A stretch of DNA of 63,390 nt, from the NCBI RefSeq assembly GCF_001724135.1, contig NZ_MEDS01000019.1, positions 1 through 63,390 of the forward strand. Reading direction: 5' to 3'. Position numbers and translations under genes: made by a program. Below the pieces are notes generated by a model that saw only the letters and a list, made by a program, of their open reading frames with translations, was not told the DNA's origin and ran no database searches. Positions 7,674 through 17,108 of the stretch are shown here, one piece after another. The stretch is from Comamonas sp. SCN 65-56. Lineage in GTDB: Bacteria > Pseudomonadota > Gammaproteobacteria > Burkholderiales > Burkholderiaceae_C. Within the stretch, counting starts at the first letter, position 1. The number at the start of each line of letters is the position of its first letter.

Positions 7674-9268
7674 GCGCCAATCGTTTCCATCGCGCGCAGG
7701 CGAAAGCGCTGGATCTTGCCGGTCGCTGTCTTGGGCAACTCCTTCACAAACGCGATCTGGCGCGGGTACTTGTAGGGCGCGAGCTTGTCTTTCACGAAGG
7801 CCTTGAGTTCGTCCTCGGTGGCTTTTTCTCCGTCCTTGAGCACCACAAAGGCCTTGGTCTTGGTCAAACCATCGGCGTCCTGGATGCCGATCACCGCAGC
7901 CTCCAGCACCGCATGGTGCTGCACCAGCGTGGCCTCGACCTCGAAGGGGCTCACATAGATGCCGCTGACCTTGAGCATGTCGTCGCTGCGCCCGCCATAG
8001 GTGTAGGTGCCATCGGGATTGCGGACGTACTTGTCGCCACTCTTGGTCCACGAGCCCCGGAAGGTGTCGCGGCTCTTTTCACGGTTGCCCCAGTACATCA
8101 GGGCCGCCGAGGGGCCCTTGATGTAGAGATCGCCCAACTCGCCATCGGGCACGAGCGCACCGTCGTGGTCGCGCAACTCGACCTCATAGCCCGGCACCGG
8201 CCAGCCGGTGGTGCCGTAACGTACGTCGTCGGGCTTGTTGGACAGGAAGATGTGCAGCATCTCGGTCGAGCCTATGCCGTCGACGATCTTGACGCCGAAA
8301 TGCTCGGTGAAGCGCTCGCCCAGATCGCGCGGCAGCGCCTCACCGGCCGAGGACACAAGGCGCAGCGCCACCTGTTCGCGCGTTGGCAGGTGCGGGTTGG
8401 CCAACATGCCGGCAAAACCCGTGGGCGCACCGTAGAACACCGTCGGCTTGACGCCGCCCACACCGCCGGTCATGCGCTTGAACGTCGCCTCCGGCGTCGG
8501 CCGCTCGGCCATCAGAATAGTGGTCGCTCCCACGCCCATGGGAAAGGTCAGCCCATTGCCCAGACCGTAGGCGAAGAACAGCTTTGCGGCCGAGAAGCAG
8601 ACGTCGTTTTCCGCCAACCCGAGGACGCGCTTGGCGTACAGCTCCACCGTCCAGTACGGATTCGCGTGCGAATGCACCGCGCCCTTGGGGCGACCGGTGG
8701 AGCCTGAGGAGTAAAGCCAGAACGCCGGATCGTCGGGATGTGTGGCCGCCGGGTGCGGCAGCGGAGCCTGTGCCGCGAGGAAGGCGTCAAACGCCAGTTC
8801 GCCGAAATCCAATGGCGCGACCGGGCGCGAGACGATCACCTTCTGCACCTCGTGATCTGCCTTTACCAGCGCGCCCTTGATGGCCGGCAGCAGCGCGCCA
8901 CTGGTCAATATCGCCTGCGCGCGCGAGTGCTCCAGCATGTAGGCGTAGTCGTCGGCCGTCAGCAGGGTATTGACTGCCACCGGCACCGCGCCGGCATAGA
9001 TGGCACCGAGAAAGGCCACCGGCCAGTCAGTCACGTCCTGCATCGCCAGCAGAACGCGCTCTTCACGCTTGACGCCCAGCGCACGCAGGCCCGCGGCGCA
9101 CTGGCGCACGCGCTGCTCGAGCGCGCCGTAGCTCAGTTGCTCGGTGTCGTCGATGAAGGCCGCACGCTGGGCGCGCCCCGCATTGACCTGCAGCAGGTGC
9201 GCCGCAAAGTTGAAGATCGTCGGTGGCGCAGCCACCTCAGGTGCGTTGGCGGCCAAATCCGTTGTCAT
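7670..9268 (-). CDS. bclA: Benzoate-CoA ligase (AMP-forming)
   Basis: Converts benzoate, ATP and CoA to benzoyl-CoA, the entry step of the box pathway. 532 residues, as usual. It has the adenylate-forming P-loop (YSSGSTGRPKGAVHSH), the A5 motif (GIGSTEMLHIFLSN, typical of benzoate-CoA ligases), the hinge region GGRSDDMLKVSG, and the C-terminal catalytic Lys in LPKTATGKIQRFRLR. IFNFAAHLLQVNAGR near the N-terminus is also typical of the family. It lies 27 bases after boxD and is coupled to the hydrolase. The substrate assignment follows from family resemblance plus boxABC and boxR nearby. Confidence 0.95.
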   Translation of the reverse strand: MTTDLAANAPEVAAPPTIFNFAAHLLQVNAGRAQRAAFIDDTEQLSYGALEQRVRQCAAGLRALGVKREERVLLAMQDVTDWPVAFLGAIYAGAVPVAVNTLLTADDYAYMLEHSRAQAILTSGALLPAIKGALVKADHEVQKVIVSRPVAPLDFGELAFDAFLAAQAPLPHPAATHPDDPAFWLYSSGSTGRPKGAVHSHANPYWTVELYAKRVLGLAENDVCFSAAKLFFAYGLGNGLTFPMGVGATTILMAERPTPEATFKRMTGGVGGVKPTVFYGAPTGFAGMLANPHLPTREQVALRLVSSAGEALPRDLGERFTEHFGVKIVDGIGSTEMLHIFLSNKPDDVRYGTTGWPVPGYEVELRDHDGALVPDGELGDLYIKGPSAALMYWGNREKSRDTFRGSWTKSGDKYVRNPDGTYTYGGRSDDMLKVSGIYVSPFEVEATLVQHHAVLEAAVIGIQDADGLTKTKAFVVLKDGEKATEDELKAFVKDKLAPYKYPRQIAFVKELPKTATGKIQRFRLRAMETIGA

Positions 9269-9295
9269 GTTGGTTCCCTTCAGACTTGCCGTGGG

Positions 9296-10849
9296 TCAGA
9301 GTGCGCCGAGCACTTCGGGCGCGCCCTGGATGGCCACGCGGCGATGGTAAAAATCAAGGGCGCGCAGACCGCCCAGCTCGGCACCGCCACCGGCGCGCCC
9401 AGGCCCGCCATGCATCGACTGCGGCATGGCGTTGCCATGCCCCGTATGCGTCGTGGCACACGCCGGGCTGACCACATGCACGCGGCCATGCAACGGTGCC
9501 AGTTGCAGCGCAGTGTGCGCCAGCAGCGGCGCGTCATCGCCATACAGCGACGCCACCAGCGAGCCCTGACCGCGTGCCACCTGCGCCACCGCCTGTGCCA
9601 CGTTGGCGTAGGGCAGCAACGTGGCCACCGGGCCGAAGACCTCGACCTCGTGCACCACGGCATTGGCCAGTACGGCATCAGGCGTGGCTAGGCCGAACAG
9701 CGTGGGCCCGACACAGCAGGCCACAGCCGGATCGGCATCGACCAGCGCCGCGCTGCTGCCGTCGTGCAGCACCTGCGCCGCACCGCGCAGGGTGGCGATG
9801 CCCTCACGGATGCTCCCCAGCTGCGCCCGGCTCACAAGCGAGCCCATGCGCACGCTCTCGTTGCGCGGATTGCCCACCACCGTTTTGGCCAGCCGCGCGC
9901 CGACGGCCTGCGCCACCGCATCGAAAGATGCAGCCGGCACGAAGGCGCGGCGGATTGCGGTGCATTTCTGCCCGGCCTTCTGCGTCATCTCACGCGCCAG
10001 CTCCTTCACGAACAAATCGAACGCCGGCGTTCCAGGCGCCGCATCGGGCAGCAGCACGGCGCTGTTGATGCTGTCGGCCTCAATGTTCACGCGCACCGAG
10101 TACTGAGCCACGGCCGGATGGCTGCGCAAAAGCGCGGCAGTATCGGCCGAGCCGGTAAACGACAGCACATCCTGCGGCGCGAGCGCATCCATCAACCCGG
10201 CCGAGCTGCCGCAGACGATGGACAGCGCGCCTGCCGGCAGCACGCCGGCATCGACCACGTCCTTGACCATGCGCTGCGTCAGCCAGGCGGTGGCCGTGGC
10301 GGGTTTGACCACCACCGGCACGCCGGAGAGCAGCGCGGGCGCCGCCTTTTCCCACAACCCCCACGAGGGGAAATTGAAGGCATTGATGAACAGCGCCAAG
10401 CCATCGACCGGCACGCGGATATGGCGCGTGGCAAACGAGCCATCCTTGGCCAGCGATTGCGCCTCGCCATCAGGCAGAAAATGCCCCTCGGGCAGACCCG
10501 CAGCCAGCTTGGCATAGGTGCTGAGCGTGTAGATGGCGCCATCGACGTCGATGCCGGTGTCCGCCTTCACAGTGCCGGAGTTGGCCGTGGATATGTCGTA
10601 GTACGCATCGCGGTTGGCCTGCAGCACCTTGGCCACTGCCACCAGCAATTCACCGCGCTGACGATAGTTCAGCGCGCGCAGCGCGGCCCCGCCCTGTTCT
10701 CGCGCAAACGCAAAGCCGGCGGCCAGATCCAGGCCGGTGGCATCCACGCGCACCAGCTCGTTGCCCAGGACAGGGTCAAACAAGGCCGTGCCGACGCCGC
10801 TGCCAGCCTGCCAACGCCCGCCCAGATAATTGGAAAGAAGCTCAGTCAT
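9296..10849 (-). CDS. boxD: 3,4-dehydroadipyl-CoA semialdehyde dehydrogenase (NADP+)
   Basis: 517-residue aldehyde dehydrogenase of the PaaZ/BoxD type. It has the catalytic Cys in [13 protein letters not shown], the NAD(P)-binding [15 protein letters not shown] segment, and the [26 protein letters not shown] region. In the box pathway it oxidises the semialdehyde made after BoxC ring cleavage to 3,4-dehydroadipyl-CoA. There is no hydratase domain of the PaaZ fusion, as expected for a separate dehydrogenase. It follows the DUF4863 gene after nine bases and precedes the ligase, so it is part of the leftward operon read from the promoter near 11.4 kb. Confidence 0.93.
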   Translation of the reverse strand: MTELLSNYLGGRWQAGSGVGTALFDPVLGNELVRVDATGLDLAAGFAFAREQGGAALRALNYRQRGELLVAVAKVLQANRDAYYDISTANSGTVKADTGIDVDGAIYTLSTYAKLAAGLPEGHFLPDGEAQSLAKDGSFATRHIRVPVDGLALFINAFNFPSWGLWEKAAPALLSGVPVVVKPATATAWLTQRMVKDVVDAGVLPAGALSIVCGSSAGLMDALAPQDVLSFTGSADTAALLRSHPAVAQYSVRVNIEADSINSAVLLPDAAPGTPAFDLFVKELAREMTQKAGQKCTAIRRAFVPAASFDAVAQAVGARLAKTVVGNPRNESVRMGSLVSRAQLGSIREGIATLRGAAQVLHDGSSAALVDADPAVACCVGPTLFGLATPDAVLANAVVHEVEVFGPVATLLPYANVAQAVAQVARGQGSLVASLYGDDAPLLAHTALQLAPLHGRVHVVSPACATTHTGHGNAMPQSMHGGPGRAGGGAELGGLRALDFYHRRVAIQGAPEVLGAL

Positions 10850-10858
10850 TGAGTCGCC

Positions 10859-11320
10859 TTACAAGAATTGAATCTGTCCCGCCGGCAGCAGATACAGCAC
10901 CAGCGCGCGCCCGCCGGTCACCGTCGGCGCATGCTGGCTGCCGGGGCCATAGACCACCCAACCGGCACCATGGCCGTCAAACTGCGCGCCGTCGGAAAGC
11001 GGCATCACCAGATCGATCTCGCCGCCCGGATGCACATGCTGCGGCCCGGCGATGGACTCCATGTCCACCACATCCACCGAAAAACCCTGCAGATCGTCCG
11101 CGGGCTTGAAGATGCGGCCGTAGCGGATGCCGCCGCCTTCGCGGTTGCACAGCCAGCCGTCGTGCACGCCCGCCTCGCAGGTGGCCTGCAACTGCCTGAA
11201 ACTGTCCGACAGCGGGCCATGCTCGGTATTGAGCCAATCGGCAAGGCGGCTGTCGAGCGGCTTGCCGGCGATCTGTTGAGCCAAGGCAGCAATCTGGCTG
11301 CGCAGTTGTTCAGCGGTCAT
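10859..11320 (-). CDS. DUF4863 protein, cupin-like, first gene of the leftward benzoate operon
   Basis: 153 residues. The central part carries His/Glu residues spaced as in a cupin metal site (QHVHPGGEIDLVMPL), followed by WVVYGPGSQHAPTVTGG. The N-terminal helix region is MTAEQLRSQIAALAQQIAGK. From memory, this family includes 4-hydroxylaminobenzoate lyase, and homologues sit in many box clusters. Its role in benzoate degradation is not known to me. The start has GGAG six bases upstream. A longer frame exists but lacks such a site and would cross the promoter. It is the first gene after the predicted BoxR-controlled promoter. Confidence 0.85.
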   Translation of the reverse strand: MTAEQLRSQIAALAQQIAGKPLDSRLADWLNTEHGPLSDSFRQLQATCEAGVHDGWLCNREGGGIRYGRIFKPADDLQGFSVDVVDMESIAGPQHVHPGGEIDLVMPLSDGAQFDGHGAGWVVYGPGSQHAPTVTGGRALVLYLLPAGQIQFL

Positions 11321-11378
11321 GAACACTCCAAGTGAGAAGGCTGTGCACCGCCGCTCGTGCTTGCAGTTTGGCGGCAGA

Positions 11379-11392
11379 TGCATTATTGTGCG
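11379..11392. promoter_or_regulatory. Predicted BoxR operator, boxR/boxD intergenic copy
   Basis: The sequence TGCATTATTGTGCG has two TGCR half-sites one helical turn apart. Its 12-base core GCATTATTGTGC recurs in inverted orientation, with one change, in the boxC promoter at 12479-12490. It sits immediately downstream of the leftward -10 box, over the likely start site, where a repressor would block transcription of the DUF4863-boxD-ligase-transport operon. BoxR/BzdR-type regulators are known to bind TGCA-containing repeats. Binding here is inferred. Confidence 0.6.
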
Positions 11393-11398
11393 TTCGTT

Positions 11399-11426
11399 AT
11401 CTTACCCACCACCACCGCTGTGTCAA
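11399..11426 (-). promoter_or_regulatory. Sigma70-type promoter of the DUF4863-boxD-bclA-transporter operon
   Basis: On the leftward strand there is a consensus -35 TTGACA (11421-11426), 16 bases, and a -10 TAAGAT (11399-11404). The start would be near 11392, inside the predicted BoxR site, about 70 bases before the DUF4863 ATG. Confidence 0.65.
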
Positions 11427-11434
11427 GCAATATA

Positions 11435-12412
11435 ATGCCTGAATCAGGGATTTCCCTAGTCTCCGGCACGCCTGAGCCACCCCATTCGGGCGCAAAGCGG
11501 GCCTCGGCCGCCACCAAATTCGCCAAGGAAGGCGACGCTTTTCTGGCGCAGCTGGGTGAGCGCGTGCGCACCTTGCGCTCGCGCCGCGGTTTCACACGCA
11601 AGGCCGTGGCGCATCTGGCCGGTGTCAGCGAACGCCATCTGGCCAACCTGGAGTACGGCCAGGGCAATGCCTCCATCCTGATCCTGCTGCTGATCTCACG
11701 GGCGCTGCAGTGTTCGATGGCCGAGCTGCTGGGCGACGTCACCACCAGCAGCCCCGAGTGGTTGCTCATCCGCGAAATGCTGGCGGGCCGCGACGAGGCC
11801 AGTCTGCACAAGGCGCGCGTGGCCATCGGCGATCTGCTGGGGACTGGCGGCGCGCAAGGCGAGGGCGCACGCCCACGCAGCCACCTGGTGGCGCTGATTG
11901 GCCTGCGCGGCGCCGGCAAGAGCACGCTGGGCAGCCTGCTGGCGCAGGATCTCGGCTTCCCGATGATCGAGCTCAGCCGCGAGATCGAAAAATTCGCCGG
12001 CTGCAGCGTCAGCGAAATCCAGGGGCTCTACGGCCAGGCCGCCTACCGGCGCTACGAGCGCCGGGCCCTGGAAGAGGCCATCCAGATCTACCCCGAGGCG
12101 GTGATCGCCACCCCGGGCGGCATCGTCTCCGATCCAGCCACCTTCAATCTGCTGCTGGCGCACTGCACCACCATCTGGCTCAAGGCCACGCCGGAAGATC
12201 ATATGCGCCGCGTGGCAGCACAAGGCGACATGCGCCCGATGGACGCCAGCCATGAAGCCATGGCCGACCTGCGCTCCATCCTGGCGGGGCGCTCGGCCTT
12301 CTACGCCAAGGCGGAATGGCAGCTCGATACCAGCGCTCAGCCGCAAGAAAAAACCTTTCTTTTGTTGCGCGACAAGGTACGCGCCCTGCTTCAGTTCGCA
12401 CATGCAACATAA
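11435..12412 (+). CDS. boxR: BoxR: benzoyl-CoA-responsive repressor, XRE helix-turn-helix fused to a shikimate-kinase-like domain
   Basis: 325 residues. An N-terminal XRE-type helix-turn-helix (LGERVRTLRSRRGFTRKAVA, then LAGVSERHLANLEYGQGNAS) is joined to a shikimate-kinase-like P-loop domain (ALIGLRGAGKSTLGSLLA, ending near RDKVRALLQ). This architecture is diagnostic of BoxR/BzdR, which repress benzoate genes until benzoyl-CoA binds the kinase-like domain. The ATG at 11435 was chosen because the frame upstream would run through the divergent promoter; an ATG at 11378 is less likely. It is divergent from the boxD operon and directly upstream of boxC, so it can control both. Confidence 0.93.
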   Translation: MPESGISLVSGTPEPPHSGAKRASAATKFAKEGDAFLAQLGERVRTLRSRRGFTRKAVAHLAGVSERHLANLEYGQGNASILILLLISRALQCSMAELLGDVTTSSPEWLLIREMLAGRDEASLHKARVAIGDLLGTGGAQGEGARPRSHLVALIGLRGAGKSTLGSLLAQDLGFPMIELSREIEKFAGCSVSEIQGLYGQAAYRRYERRALEEAIQIYPEAVIATPGGIVSDPATFNLLLAHCTTIWLKATPEDHMRRVAAQGDMRPMDASHEAMADLRSILAGRSAFYAKAEWQLDTSAQPQEKTFLLLRDKVRALLQFAHAT

Positions 12413-12437
12413 GGCAACTCTTTGACACGCACAAAAA

Positions 12438-12451
12438 TGCATTCGACTGCA
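12438..12451. promoter_or_regulatory. Predicted BoxR operator upstream of boxC, distal copy
   Basis: TGCATTCGACTGCA: two perfect TGCA half-sites six bases apart, lying just upstream of the boxC -35 box. Same half-site spacing as the other two predicted BoxR sites. Confidence 0.5.
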
Positions 12452-12459
12452 TATTCCGC

Positions 12460-12488
12460 TTGACATACGCTGATATATGCATAATAAT
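12460..12488 (+). promoter_or_regulatory. Sigma70-type promoter of the boxCBA operon
   Basis: Consensus TTGACA at 12460-12465, 17 bases, then AATAAT at 12483-12488. The -10 box is buried in the proximal predicted BoxR site, so repression by occlusion is plausible. The boxC GTG start is about 38 bases downstream of the expected start site. Confidence 0.6.
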
Positions 12489-12491
12489 GCG
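12478..12491. promoter_or_regulatory. Predicted BoxR operator overlapping the boxC -10 box
   Basis: TGCATAATAATGCG. Read on the other strand, its core GCATTATTATGC differs by one base from the core in the boxR/boxD region (11380-11391). Overlap with the -10 hexamer fits repression. Confidence 0.6.
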
Positions 12492-12532
12492 CTTCATCGC
12501 CCTTGTTGAACCCCTCTCTTTCGGAGCCCGCC

Positions 12533-14197
12533 GTGACGCAGAACCCCACTTTTCGAGTTGAATACCAAACCCATCCCACCCAGTACAAGCACTGGAAGCT
12601 GAGCTTTGATGGCGCGGTTGCCACGCTGTCGGCCGATTTCGCCGAAGACGGCGGTCTGCGTCCCGGCTACAAGCTCAAGCTCAACAGCTACGACCTGGGG
12701 GTCGACATCGAGCTCAACGACGCGCTCAACCGCATCCGCTTCGAGCACCCGGAGGTGCGCACCGTGGTCGTCACCAGCCTCAAGGACAAGGTGTTCTGCT
12801 CGGGCGCCAACATCTTCATGCTGGGCTTGTCCAGCCACGCCTGGAAGGTGAATTTCTGCAAGTTCACCAACGAAACGCGCAACGGCATGGAGGATTCCTC
12901 GCGCCACAGCGGGCTCAAATTCCTCGCTGCCGTCAACGGCGCCTGCGCCGGCGGTGGCTACGAGCTGGCCCTGTCGTGCGATGAAATCCTGCTGGTGGAC
13001 GACCGCTCCAGCAGCGTCAGCCTGCCCGAGGTGCCGCTGCTGGGCGTGCTGCCCGGCACCGGCGGCCTGACGCGCGTGACCGACAAGCGCCACGTACGCC
13101 ACGACCTGGCCGACATCTTCTGCACCACCAGCGAAGGCGTGCGCGGGCAAAAGGCCGTCGATTGGCGCCTGGTGGATGCCATTGCCAAGCCGGCGCAGTT
13201 TGCCGCCAAGGTGGCGGAGCGCGCCCAGGCGCTGGCCGCGCAGAGCGACCGCCCGGCGGGTGCCAAGGGTGTCGAACTCACGCCGCTCAACCGCAGCATC
13301 GAAGCGGATGCACTGCGCTACAGCCACATCAGCGTCGAAATCCAGCGCGAGCAGCGCGTCGCCACCTTCACGGTGCGCGCACCCGAAGGCGCCCAGCCGG
13401 GCGACATCGTCGGCATTGAGGCCGCGGGCAGCCAGTGGTATCCGCTGCAACTCGCTCGCGAGCTCGACGACGCGATCCTGCAGATGCGCACCAACGAGCC
13501 GACCATAGGCACCTGGCTGATCAAGACCAGCGGCAGCCTGGACGCCGTTGCGGCGATGGACAAATCCTTGCTGGCGCACAAGAACCACTGGCTGGTGCGT
13601 GAAACGCTGGGCCTGCTGCGCCGCGTGTTCAGCCGCCTCGACGTGTCCTCGCGCAGCCTGTTCGCGCTGGTCGACGAAGGCTCGTGCTTTGGCGGCAGCT
13701 TTCTCGAACTCGCCTTGGCCTGCGACCGCATCTACCACCTGGCGCTGCCGGATGCGCCCGAGAAGGCACCGAAGATCAGCGTCGGCGAGCTCAATTTCGG
13801 CCAATACCCCATGGCCACCGACCAGAGCCGCCTGGCGCGGCGCTTCTACGACGAAGCCGCGCCGCTTGCCGCCGTGCGCGCACGCATCGGCCAAGCGCTG
13901 GATGCCGATGCCGCGCTGGCGCTGGGCCTCGTCACCAGCGCACCCGACGATATCGACTGGGCCGATGAAACCCGCATTGCCATCGAAGAGCGCGTCGCCA
14001 TGAGTCCCGACGCCCTGACCGGCATGGAAGCCAATCTGCGCTTCAACGGCACGGAGAACATGGTCACCCGCATCTTCGGCCGCCTGACCGCCTGGCAGAA
14101 CTGGATCTTCCAGCGCCCCAACGCCGTCGGCGAGAAGGGTGCGCTCAAGGTCTACGGCAAGGGCGACAAGGCCGCCTTCGACTGGAACCGCGTCTGA
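12533..14197 (+). CDS. boxC: 2,3-epoxybenzoyl-CoA dihydrolase (ring-cleaving)
   Basis: BoxC hydrolyses 2,3-epoxybenzoyl-CoA, opening the ring to dehydroadipyl-CoA semialdehyde and formate. 554 residues with two crotonase-like halves. The first has VFCSGANIFMLGLSSHAWKV, AAVNGACAGGGYELALSCDE and LPEVPLLGVLPGTGGLTRV. The second has EGSCFGGSFLELALACDR. The GTG start is preceded by GGAG six bases upstream, and the frame begins VTQNPTFRVEYQTHPTQYKHW, as in known BoxC. An upstream TTG in frame lacks a ribosome site. It is the first gene of the boxCBA operon. Confidence 0.95.
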   Translation: MTQNPTFRVEYQTHPTQYKHWKLSFDGAVATLSADFAEDGGLRPGYKLKLNSYDLGVDIELNDALNRIRFEHPEVRTVVVTSLKDKVFCSGANIFMLGLSSHAWKVNFCKFTNETRNGMEDSSRHSGLKFLAAVNGACAGGGYELALSCDEILLVDDRSSSVSLPEVPLLGVLPGTGGLTRVTDKRHVRHDLADIFCTTSEGVRGQKAVDWRLVDAIAKPAQFAAKVAERAQALAAQSDRPAGAKGVELTPLNRSIEADALRYSHISVEIQREQRVATFTVRAPEGAQPGDIVGIEAAGSQWYPLQLARELDDAILQMRTNEPTIGTWLIKTSGSLDAVAAMDKSLLAHKNHWLVRETLGLLRRVFSRLDVSSRSLFALVDEGSCFGGSFLELALACDRIYHLALPDAPEKAPKISVGELNFGQYPMATDQSRLARRFYDEAAPLAAVRARIGQALDADAALALGLVTSAPDDIDWADETRIAIEERVAMSPDALTGMEANLRFNGTENMVTRIFGRLTAWQNWIFQRPNAVGEKGALKVYGKGDKAAFDWNRV

Positions 14198-14202
14198 TCA
14201 AG

Positions 14203-14275
14203 GGGAGGTTTGACGTTGAGCGTTGAGCGTTTGGCGTGAACCTCCCTTTTCCGCAATAAACGCTCAACGCCCAAC
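14203..14275. promoter_or_regulatory. boxC-boxB spacer with two mutually exclusive hairpins (attenuator-like) and heptamer repeats
   Basis: Hairpin 1 pairs 14203-14210 (GGGAGGTT) with 14239-14246 (AACCTCCC) and is followed by TTTT, so it resembles a weak intrinsic terminator. Hairpin 2 pairs 14215-14232 with 14258-14275 over 18 positions, with one G-T wobble. Its left arm lies in the loop of hairpin 1 and its right arm downstream, so both cannot form normally. The arms of hairpin 2 are built of heptamers (GTTGAGC, GTTTGGC, and the inverse GCTCAAC, GCCCAAC). The structure is visible in the sequence. A regulatory role is inference. Confidence 0.5.
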
Positions 14276-14310
14276 CTGCAACGCAATTCCTACCTTCCAA
14301 GGAGCATCTC

Positions 14311-15735
<1,425 letters not shown>

Positions 15736-15740
15736 TGTAT

Positions 15741-15789
15741 AAAAATGGCTGCAGCGCTTGCCAGTCAAGCGCTGGCAGCTATTTTTTTT
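15741..15789 (+). terminator. A-type repeat forming a strong hairpin plus T8 between boxB and boxA
   Basis: GCTGCAGCGCTTG, the loop CCAGT, then CAAGCGCTGGCAGC gives a stem of about 13 pairs. Eight T residues follow immediately, the layout of an intrinsic terminator. The core AGCGCTTG/CAAGCGCT and the trailing CAGCTAT identify it as a copy of dispersed repeat A. Its place inside the box operon suggests partial termination or mRNA stabilisation, so that boxA is expressed below boxB. This is inference. Confidence 0.65.
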
Positions 15790-15806
15790 GAAGTTAGGAG
15801 ATGAAT

Positions 15807-17108
15807 ATGGGCATGCCTGAAACTGCACTCATCAAGCAGCACCTGATCGACCCGGAAATCTGCATCCGCTGCGGCGCCTGCGAGGCGGCCTGCCCGATCG
15901 ACGCCATCACCCATGACGACCGCAACTACGTCGTCGACGTCAACATCTGCGAGCACTGCATGGCCTGCGTGCCGGTCTGCCCCACGGGCGCGATCGACAA
16001 CTGGCACAACGTGCCGCGCTCGCTCGCCTATACGCTGGAGCAGCAGTTCAGCTGGGACCAACTCCCGGCGCTGCTGACCGAAGCCCAGCTGGCCGAGTTC
16101 GGCGCAGCCGACATGGCCATCGACGCGCCGCTGACGCAAAAGGAAGAAGCGGCGCAGGTAGCGGCGGCGGCCGAACCCGATCCCTCGGGCGAGACGCCGT
16201 TTGATTCCAGCGCCTACAACTCGACCCTGCCGCCCTGGTCCGGCGCGCATGCCTACACCAACCTCTACGGCCCGCGCGCCGCGCAAAAGACCGCCACCGC
16301 CACCGTCACCGGCACGCTGCGCGTGACCGAGGTGGGCAAGGAGTACGACACGCACCACATCGTGCTTGATTTCGGCGCCATGCCGTTCCCGGTCCTCGAA
16401 GGCCAGTCCATCGCCGTGCTGCCACCGGGCCTGGACGCCCGCGGCAAGCCGCACGTGCCGCGCCAGTACAGCATTGCCAGCCCGAGGAACGGCGAGCGCC
16501 CGGGTTTCAACAACATCAGCCTGACGATCAAGCGCGTGCTGCAGGACTACGACGGCAACCCGGTGCGCGGCGTCGCCAGCAACTACATGTGCGACCTCAA
16601 GGTGGGCGACAAGGTCGAGATCATCGGCCCCTTCGGCAACAGCTTTCTGATGCCCAACCACCCCAAGAGCCACATCGTGATGATCTGCACCGGCACCGGC
16701 AGCGCACCGATGCGCGCCATGACCGAATGGCGCCGGCGCCTGCGCAAGAGCGGCAAGTTCGAAGGCGGCAAGCTGATGCTGTTCTTCGGTGCGCGCACCA
16801 AGGAGGAACTGCCCTACTTCGGCCCTTTGCTGAGCCTGCCCAAGGATTTCATCGACATCAACTTCGCCTTCAGCCGCACGCCGGACGCGCCCAAGAAATA
16901 CGTGCAGGACCTGATGCGCGAACGCGCGGCCGACCTGGCGCCGCTGCTTGCCGACCCCAACGCCTATTTCTACGTCTGCGGCCTCAAAAGCATGGAGGAA
17001 GGCGTGATGCTTACCCTGCGCGACGTGGCCGTGCAAGCCGGGTTGAACTGGGACGAGATCGGCGGCGCACTCAAGCGCGAAGGCCGCCTGCATCTGGAAA
17101 CCTACTGA
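15807..17108 (+). CDS. boxA: Benzoyl-CoA 2,3-epoxidase reductase subunit (NADPH:ferredoxin-type)
   Basis: BoxA passes electrons from NADPH through FAD and two 4Fe-4S clusters to BoxB. About 433 residues. The N-terminus carries two ferredoxin motifs (CIRCGACEAACPID and CEHCMACVPVCPTG). A linker rich in Ala/Glu/Pro follows, then an FNR domain with the FAD motif RQYSIASPRNG, the NADP-binding GTGTGSAPMRAM and a C-terminal aromatic Tyr. The ATG at 15807 sits six bases after AGGAG. An ATG two codons earlier abuts that site and is a less likely start. The stop overlaps the next gene (TGATG). Confidence 0.95.
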   Translation: MGMPETALIKQHLIDPEICIRCGACEAACPIDAITHDDRNYVVDVNICEHCMACVPVCPTGAIDNWHNVPRSLAYTLEQQFSWDQLPALLTEAQLAEFGAADMAIDAPLTQKEEAAQVAAAAEPDPSGETPFDSSAYNSTLPPWSGAHAYTNLYGPRAAQKTATATVTGTLRVTEVGKEYDTHHIVLDFGAMPFPVLEGQSIAVLPPGLDARGKPHVPRQYSIASPRNGERPGFNNISLTIKRVLQDYDGNPVRGVASNYMCDLKVGDKVEIIGPFGNSFLMPNHPKSHIVMICTGTGSAPMRAMTEWRRRLRKSGKFEGGKLMLFFGARTKEELPYFGPLLSLPKDFIDINFAFSRTPDAPKKYVQDLMRERAADLAPLLADPNAYFYVCGLKSMEEGVMLTLRDVAVQAGLNWDEIGGALKREGRLHLETY

